From a bacterium (lineage in GTDB: Bacteria > Auribacterota > UBA3054), in NCBI GenBank assembly GCA_017557885.1, contig JAFYXV010000007.1, forward strand, positions 62,001 to 126,000: DNA of 64,000 nucleotides, written 5' to 3'. Below are positions 60,201 to 64,000 of this stretch, in pieces. A program made the position numbers and the translations under genes. Position 1 is the stretch's first letter. Every line of letters begins with the position of its first letter. The notes under the pieces are model-generated. The model was given only the letters and a program-made list of their open reading frames with translations, did no database searches and was not told the DNA's origin.

Positions 60201-61054
60201 TCAGGATCGCGCACTATCCCGATCCCACCGCTTACCGCAAATTGGCCTACGGCACTTGCAAATGGAGCGCCACGGTGATGGGCGGCACGGCGACCTTCAT
60301 GAAGGGCATCATAAGAGCCGGGAAACCGGAGCTCTTCAAGACCGTGAGATTAGTCGGCGTGGGCGGCGAGAAAACGCCCAAGGAACTCTTCGACCTCTTC
60401 GCCCTGAGAACGCCCCAGATCAACGTCATCGAAGGCTACGGCATCACGGAGTGCTCGCCCCTGGTCTGCCTCACCACGGCAGGGGACGAAGTGGTGGGCG
60501 TCGGGCGCCCGATAGCTGGAATGGAAGTCAAGATCGTGGATCTGGAAACGCATGAAGACAAGCCCGCGGAAACCCAGGGGCTCATAGTCGTCAAAGGTGT
60601 GAGCGTCTTCAAGGGGTACCTGGAAGGCAAGCCCGATCCTTTCCTTACGCTCGGCGACAACGAGAAGTGGTACAACACCGGCGACCTGGGGTATTTCACC
60701 AAGGCCGGACAGTTGATCATTACCGGCAGGGAAAAACGCTTCGTGAAAATAGGCGGCGAGATGATCAGCCTGCCGGCCCTGGAAGCCGTTTTGAACCACC
60801 GCTGGCCAAGTAGTGACGAGCGTCCCCTGATCGCGGTGGAAAGCCGCGAAATAGAAGGGGAGAGGCCGGAACTCATAATTTTCTCCGTATTGGAAAACCT
60901 CACAGTGGAAGACGCGAACGAGGCGCTGAAAGAAGCCGGCATCGGCAATGTGGCCCGTATCTCTTCCGTCATAAATATTCCTGAGATGCCGCTCCTTGGA
61001 ACCGGCAAAACAGACTACCGTTCACTTAAGTTAAAACTCAAGCAAAGCAAATGA
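57215..61054 (+). CDS. Four-domain fusion: MFS transporter, PlsC acyltransferase, acyl carrier domain, AMP-ligase
   Basis: This 1279-residue protein has residues 1-400 as a multi-helix MFS transporter like LplT. At about 405-640 is a PlsC acyltransferase (NHPAEMDP HX4D site near residue 436; VIYPGGALWR in the region of the second motif). At about 655-735 is an acyl carrier domain, DDLGMDSLETAEVLG, with the Ser for phosphopantetheine near residue 700. At about 760-1279 is an AMP-binding ligase with FTSGSENVPKGVPL near residue 932 and a C-terminal RFVKIGGEMISL. Fused LplT-Aas enzymes import and re-acylate lysophospholipids; the inserted carrier domain is the unusual part. The next gene overlaps its stop. 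Confidence 0.9.
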   Translation: MFSLLALLTSTLLSSFVLGAMQYFVMEQLTGIYGMNNRAWITQAVAATVTVGPALIYFFSGALVSAMKKAYVMALSMAGVLLLLIGIFLSLKFGIIPALWVSLTIIGIIFGLYSAGKMSAIPFVQKNLKMSMAAVNGLMSMVFIFGLMPGAFCGTLMYQHCPNSWHYILGGVSIVTIIISLACLPKGEDLTSYGETQRSILSGTKDVFTKHWTLLICGASLWGCANAVQMALNAYLTMNGYANIQQAATLPVAAAGGAVIGTLVSPVMNRARFIFISLFTVLMGSIIFLVPSICHSTSSVMICTVVMGIFFGAAVNLNDSTFLEISQKGNFVGIGASLQSALLALLSALISTLVFFLLQVAHVIDPNQSFTVFAICCAVIVLLSLIVGFKYGSRELNPSVALMILGAKILMKLRYRATIEGLENIKSVKGALILPNHPAEMDPVMEVLTFWNAAHPRVVVIEDFYNMKGLQWLFRRLDAIPMPDIEGTVSAWKKRRVEKALDAVVEALKQGDNVVIYPGGALWRQDHEVIGAKSGLHYILSKVPEAPVVLSHAAGFWGSSFSYVYENRRPKLFAQLWHGVKVVLANLIFFVPKRPIEIKIEMAGGDFPRNCQDKMILNAWLQGWHDQFGREELKLYPFYFWSKKLPVMAEVKEKEKVDESTLNAKILKEVTAEIARMKKMAPEEITPGDRLTDDLGMDSLETAEVLGWLQDNYGVTDVAPQELVNIAAVAHFAASASQQVLPEQVALAPEEWRKGEIRPCGLPEAETVIEAFLKALDRGGKLPMAADETFGILSYEKFKMAVVVFASLIKEMPGDRIGIMLPSTVLCDILLYASMLAGKIPVMLNWTLGEANLKHVVAASDLEVILSAEAFVDKVENLPVELLEEKLVLVEDMKKRIGLSLKLKALRQKGYSAEKMLRAWGLLNKAADDTAVILFTSGSENVPKGVPLSNRNLLNNIQGVFLNAKIVASDVLYSFLPPFHSFGLTMTTLMPTICGIRIAHYPDPTAYRKLAYGTCKWSATVMGGTATFMKGIIRAGKPELFKTVRLVGVGGEKTPKELFDLFALRTPQINVIEGYGITECSPLVCLTTAGDEVVGVGRPIAGMEVKIVDLETHEDKPAETQGLIVVKGVSVFKGYLEGKPDPFLTLGDNEKWYNTGDLGYFTKAGQLIITGREKRFVKIGGEMISLPALEAVLNHRWPSSDERPLIAVESREIEGERPELIIFSVLENLTVEDANEALKEAGIGNVARISSVINIPEMPLLGTGKTDYRSLKLKLKQSK

Positions 61055-62697
61055 GCAACGAACAAGACAACAGATCCTTCCGTTTCATGCCTTCAAAAAA
61101 ATGGTTCGCCAATGAAAATAGGCCGGAACCGTTCATCGACGGCTCAACGATCCCCGAAGCCTATCTGAAAGCATGCGCGCGGTTGGGCAGCAAATACATT
61201 TCCGACGCCGACGCCATCCTTGGCGAACTGGACTACGCCAAGTCGAGAGTCGTGACGCTTCTCATCGCGGATTCCGTCAAGAACATCAAGGCGGAAAGGA
61301 TCGGCATCTTTATGCCTTCCTTGGCGGCCACCGACCATCTTCTAGTGGGCTGCATCATGGCGAAGAAAGTGCCCGTGCCCCTGAACTGGACGCTGGGCAG
61401 AAAGAGCCTGGAGCACGTTTTGAAGAGCGCGGAACTGACGACCATTCTGACTTCCAAGAAAGTCTGGAGCCGCATGGACAACGTGCCCAAGGATCTTTTT
61501 GAAGACAAGCTTTTGTTCCTTGAGGATATTTTGAAAGCGGGCGCCACGCCCTGGGGCAAACTGAAAGCTTTCGTGAAGAGTCTGCTGCCTATCAACACCA
61601 TTCTTTCCCTCTACAATCAGAAGGACACGAAAGAGGACGATGTCGCGCTGATCCTTTTCACATCCGGTTCCGAGAACCTGCCCAAAGGCGTTCCCCTTAC
61701 CCACAAGAATCTTCTTATCAACAGCGGCGACGCGGCCGAGGCTCTCTTGGCCAACTCCCAGGATTCCATTTTCTCCATTCTCCCGCCCTTCCATTCCTAC
61801 GGCCTTACCACTTCCGTGGTGCTGCCGATGGTGGCGGGCGTCAGAACGGTGCACTATCCCAATCCTCTTGACTACAAGAATCTGGCCCAGATGCTGGAAG
61901 ATTGGAGAATGTCCATTCTGCCGGCCACTCCCACTTTCCTGAAAGGCATTCTGAAAGCGGCCAGGCCCGAGCAGCTGCAGTACGTTCTGAAAGTCGTGGC
62001 GGGCGGCGAGAGAACGCCCCAGGAAGTTTTCGAAGGATATGAGAAGGTCGCGCCCCAGGCCATCCTGAGGGAAGGCTACGGCGTGACGGAATGCGCGCCG
62101 GTCATTTCCGTGGGCGATTACAGAGTCGAGAGGACCGTGGGCGTAGGCAAGCCCTTCAGGCACGTGAAGGCCGCCATCGTCTCCTTAGAGACCGGCGAGA
62201 AACTTCCGCCTATGCAGGAAGGCATCATCTGTGTTAGCGGCCCCAGCATTTTCCATGGTTATCTTGACAAATCTCTGAAGAGCCCCTTCCTGGAATTCGA
62301 CGGTCTGACCTGGTACAACACCGGCGACATCGGTTACCTTACGGAAGAGGGAGTCATCGTCATAAGCGGCCGCCTGAAACGCTTCGTGAAAATAGGCGGC
62401 GAAATGATCAGCCTGCCGGCCCTGGAGCAGATATTGGAAGCCAAGTGGCCCTCCAACGCCATGGGCCCGAGCCTTGCCTTGCAGTATTTCGAAGGCGACG
62501 GCAAGCCTTTCATCGTCATGCTGACGACGCAGGACATCGACAGGACGGAAGTCAACAATGCGTTAAAAGAAGGCGGCTTCTCCAATCTGGCCAGAATCAG
62601 CCAGGTCCTGAAAGTCGAAAAGATCCCGCTGCAGGGCACCGGCAAGACTGACTTCCGCGCTTTGAAAGAAATGGCCGAAGAGCTTCTGAAAAAGTGA
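61051..62697 (+). CDS. AMP-dependent acyl-ACP synthetase/ligase
   Basis: This 548-residue adenylating enzyme closely resembles the C-terminal ligase of the preceding fusion. It has the P-loop-like FTSGSENLPKGVPL near residue 208, YGVTECAPVISVG near 347, WYNTGDIGYL near 423, and RLKRFVKIGGEMISLPALEQIL, which matches the corresponding stretch of the upstream gene almost word for word. It probably arose by duplication of that domain. The ATG overlaps the upstream stop (ATGA). It may load fatty acids on the carrier domain encoded just upstream, but the division of labour is unknown. Confidence 0.88.
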   Translation: MSNEQDNRSFRFMPSKKWFANENRPEPFIDGSTIPEAYLKACARLGSKYISDADAILGELDYAKSRVVTLLIADSVKNIKAERIGIFMPSLAATDHLLVGCIMAKKVPVPLNWTLGRKSLEHVLKSAELTTILTSKKVWSRMDNVPKDLFEDKLLFLEDILKAGATPWGKLKAFVKSLLPINTILSLYNQKDTKEDDVALILFTSGSENLPKGVPLTHKNLLINSGDAAEALLANSQDSIFSILPPFHSYGLTTSVVLPMVAGVRTVHYPNPLDYKNLAQMLEDWRMSILPATPTFLKGILKAARPEQLQYVLKVVAGGERTPQEVFEGYEKVAPQAILREGYGVTECAPVISVGDYRVERTVGVGKPFRHVKAAIVSLETGEKLPPMQEGIICVSGPSIFHGYLDKSLKSPFLEFDGLTWYNTGDIGYLTEEGVIVISGRLKRFVKIGGEMISLPALEQILEAKWPSNAMGPSLALQYFEGDGKPFIVMLTTQDIDRTEVNNALKEGGFSNLARISQVLKVEKIPLQGTGKTDFRALKEMAEELLKK

Positions 62698-63176
62698 AAA
62701 CACACAAGACCAACGCGGTGAGGATATTGGAAAAGGAAGGCGCAGCTTTTGAGCTGCGCTCCTTTTCTTATAAGGAAGTTCCCAGCGCCGTGGAAGTCGC
62801 GGCTATCCTGGATTTCCCGGCCGAGATGGTCTATAAGACGCTGGTCACCACCAACGGACATCCCAAGGGCATTTTTGTTTTCGTCATTCCGGGGCCCAAG
62901 GAACTCGATCTTAAAAAGGCCGCCAAGGCGGCGGGGGAGAAGAGCCTTTCCATGCTGAAAAGCCGGGAGCTTTTTCAGGAAGTGGGCTACGTCCACGGCG
63001 GCTGCTCTCCCATCGGCATGAAAAAAAGGTTCCCGGTCTTTCTGGACGAATCGGCGCTTCAATTGGAGAAGATCTGTTTCAGCGCCGGCGAGATCGGTTT
63101 CCAAATAATAACGGCGCCGGAAACGCTTTTGAAAACGACCGGCGCCGCAACTTTCGATCTTGTCTTGGACAATTGA
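62694..63176 (+). CDS. ybaK: YbaK/EbsC-type Cys-tRNA(Pro) deacylase
   Basis: This 160-residue protein starts with GTG inside the preceding stop. The YbaK/aminoacyl-tRNA deacylase fold is shown by KTNAVRILEKEGAAFELRSF, then EMVYKTLVTTNG with the family Lys near residue 46, and the GGCSPIGMKKRFPVFLDESAL segment near residues 101-121. It hydrolyses mischarged Cys-tRNA(Pro) in trans. Its link to the lipid genes is only positional; alaS editing earlier in the cluster offers a loose functional theme. It converges tail to tail with the next gene with no visible terminator. Confidence 0.88.
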   Translation: MKTHKTNAVRILEKEGAAFELRSFSYKEVPSAVEVAAILDFPAEMVYKTLVTTNGHPKGIFVFVIPGPKELDLKKAAKAAGEKSLSMLKSRELFQEVGYVHGGCSPIGMKKRFPVFLDESALQLEKICFSAGEIGFQIITAPETLLKTTGAATFDLVLDN

Positions 63177-64000
63177 TCAAGGCTTGGTGGCTTCCTCCCG
63201 GCACCAGCTGCTAAGGAAATGCATGACGATGAGGATGTCCAGGGAGGAGACTTCCTCCAGATTTTTGGCGGCGTCGTTAAGCTGCTGCATGAACCACATC
63301 CCAAGTCCGAAGCGCTCGTCGCAATCGTAGAGGTTCTCCAGGTATTCCGCTTCCGTTATGCTATTGCGGGGCGAGGCGAAGCCGAAGCGCAAATACCCGA
63401 TGTCTTTGCCTATGTTCCAGGCCAGCAGGGCCGCCAGCGGCGGGTTGCTCTCGTAGGCCATGAGCATCTTCTTGGCTTTTTCTTTCTGCGTGCTGGCGAG
63501 AAGAACGTTCTGGTGGTGCGTCCTTCCGGGAGTTTGGGAAGAGGAAAGGCGCTCGGCAATGCACATGATGCTCCAGGAGAAAGTGGAGATCATTTTTTCC
63601 GGCTGGCTGGCGAAGGCTTTGTCCTCCTTGGTCATGATCTCGTAAAAGCCGCCGCCGGGAACAAGAATGGTGCTTATGGCCAGGGCCATTTCCTTTTTCA
63701 AGGTCATGTTTTCCGTCTGCCTGTAGTGGGGCCAGATGTCCTTCAGGGCGTCGGCGCAGCCAAGCTTCGCCAGGGCGCCGGAGACGGCGGTGGCTACGGT
63801 GGCGTTGTTGGTGGTCTTCAATAGTTCCCAAAGTCTGGGCACGGCGGAAACGCCTCCCAAAACGCCCAAAGTCCTGGCGGCTTCGCGCTGCACGAAGGGA
63901 TTCTGGGAATCCAGTTTTTCCGTGATGATGGGGATCCCTTCCTTGCTGTTGTTCATCCTCAAAGCCCTGATCAAAGTGATGGGCAGATCGGTGTCCTCGT
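63177..64000 (-). CDS. HEAT-repeat protein, 5' end beyond the window
   Basis: The frame stays open to the right edge (residues EDTDLPITLIRA precede the first internal TTG), so the gene is truncated by the window rather than starting at 63974. At least 274 residues are present. The first part has HEAT/PBS-lyase-type repeats (QREAARTLGVLGGVSAVPRLWELL, ATAVSGALAKLGCADALKDI). The C-terminal half is helical, with FWSIMCIAE-like hydrophobic stretches and no recognised motif. Function unknown. Its stop codon directly abuts the ybaK stop. Confidence 0.75.
   Translation of the reverse strand, partial: EDTDLPITLIRALRMNNSKEGIPIITEKLDSQNPFVQREAARTLGVLGGVSAVPRLWELLKTTNNATVATAVSGALAKLGCADALKDIWPHYRQTENMTLKKEMALAISTILVPGGGFYEIMTKEDKAFASQPEKMISTFSWSIMCIAERLSSSQTPGRTHHQNVLLASTQKEKAKKMLMAYESNPPLAALLAWNIGKDIGYLRFGFASPRNSITEAEYLENLYDCDERFGLGMWFMQQLNDAAKNLEEVSSLDILIVMHFLSSWCREEATKP

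Overview
The window looks like a chromosome segment from a Gram-negative bacterium of the Kiritimatiellota/Lentisphaerota/Verrucomicrobiota group, probably gut-associated. This is an inference. It rests on secreted proteins with formylglycine-generating-enzyme (FGE/SUMF1) domains, proteins ending in PEP-CTERM-like tails, GLUG-type secreted proteins, an LPS heptose gene (hldD), and GC-rich housekeeping genes interrupted by AT-rich accessory blocks. There is no rRNA, CRISPR array, complete insertion sequence or recognisable prophage.

Layout. 1-6.9 kb: 3' end of queH, hrpB, a secreted protein, a 29-codon bS22-like ribosomal gene missed by length filters, ispE and two membrane-anchored proteins, closed by a terminator. 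6.9-21.9 kb: one unidirectional run of twelve close or overlapping genes behind a good sigma70-type promoter: clpP-clpX-lon, uppS-cdsA-hldD (envelope precursors), a secreted protein, a sensor kinase and its sigma54-type regulator, a secreted protein, nth, and a large double-FGE secreted protein, then two terminators. 22-24 kb: tandem RhuM-type genes. 24.1-25.8 kb: a second FGE protein. 25.9-34.9 kb: an acyltransferase (minus strand), tgt-smpB, hisD-def, tRNA-Val, pepC and two CNNM/CorC transporters. 35-43.8 kb: an AT-rich island with a four-gene operon of secreted proteins, a decayed stretch, a DUF2442/HTH regulator with an operator-bearing promoter, and a third FGE protein. 43.9-47.7 kb: rnfC and pheT. 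47.8-52.8 kb: an AT-rich Type III restriction-modification pair. 53-64 kb: tRNA-Leu, alaS, a DegT aminotransferase, an unusual MFS-PlsC-ACP-AMP-ligase fusion, a second AMP-ligase, a YbaK deacylase and a partial HEAT-repeat protein.

The most interesting signal is in the FGE proteins. Their C-terminal 33-residue cassettes have a fixed framework and hypervariable positions, and those positions are almost all encoded by NNY codons. That is what adenine mutagenesis of AAY codons by a diversity-generating retroelement (DGR) would leave. Two of the genes share a 159-bp block with one mismatch that stops exactly where the cassette starts varying. No reverse transcriptase or template repeat is in the window, so the link is a hypothesis. 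A second signal is the RhuM pair: promoter, first codons and C-terminal PLD-like domain are almost identical while the DNA-binding middle has diverged, as in specificity-domain swapping. All reading was done by eye; no searches were run.
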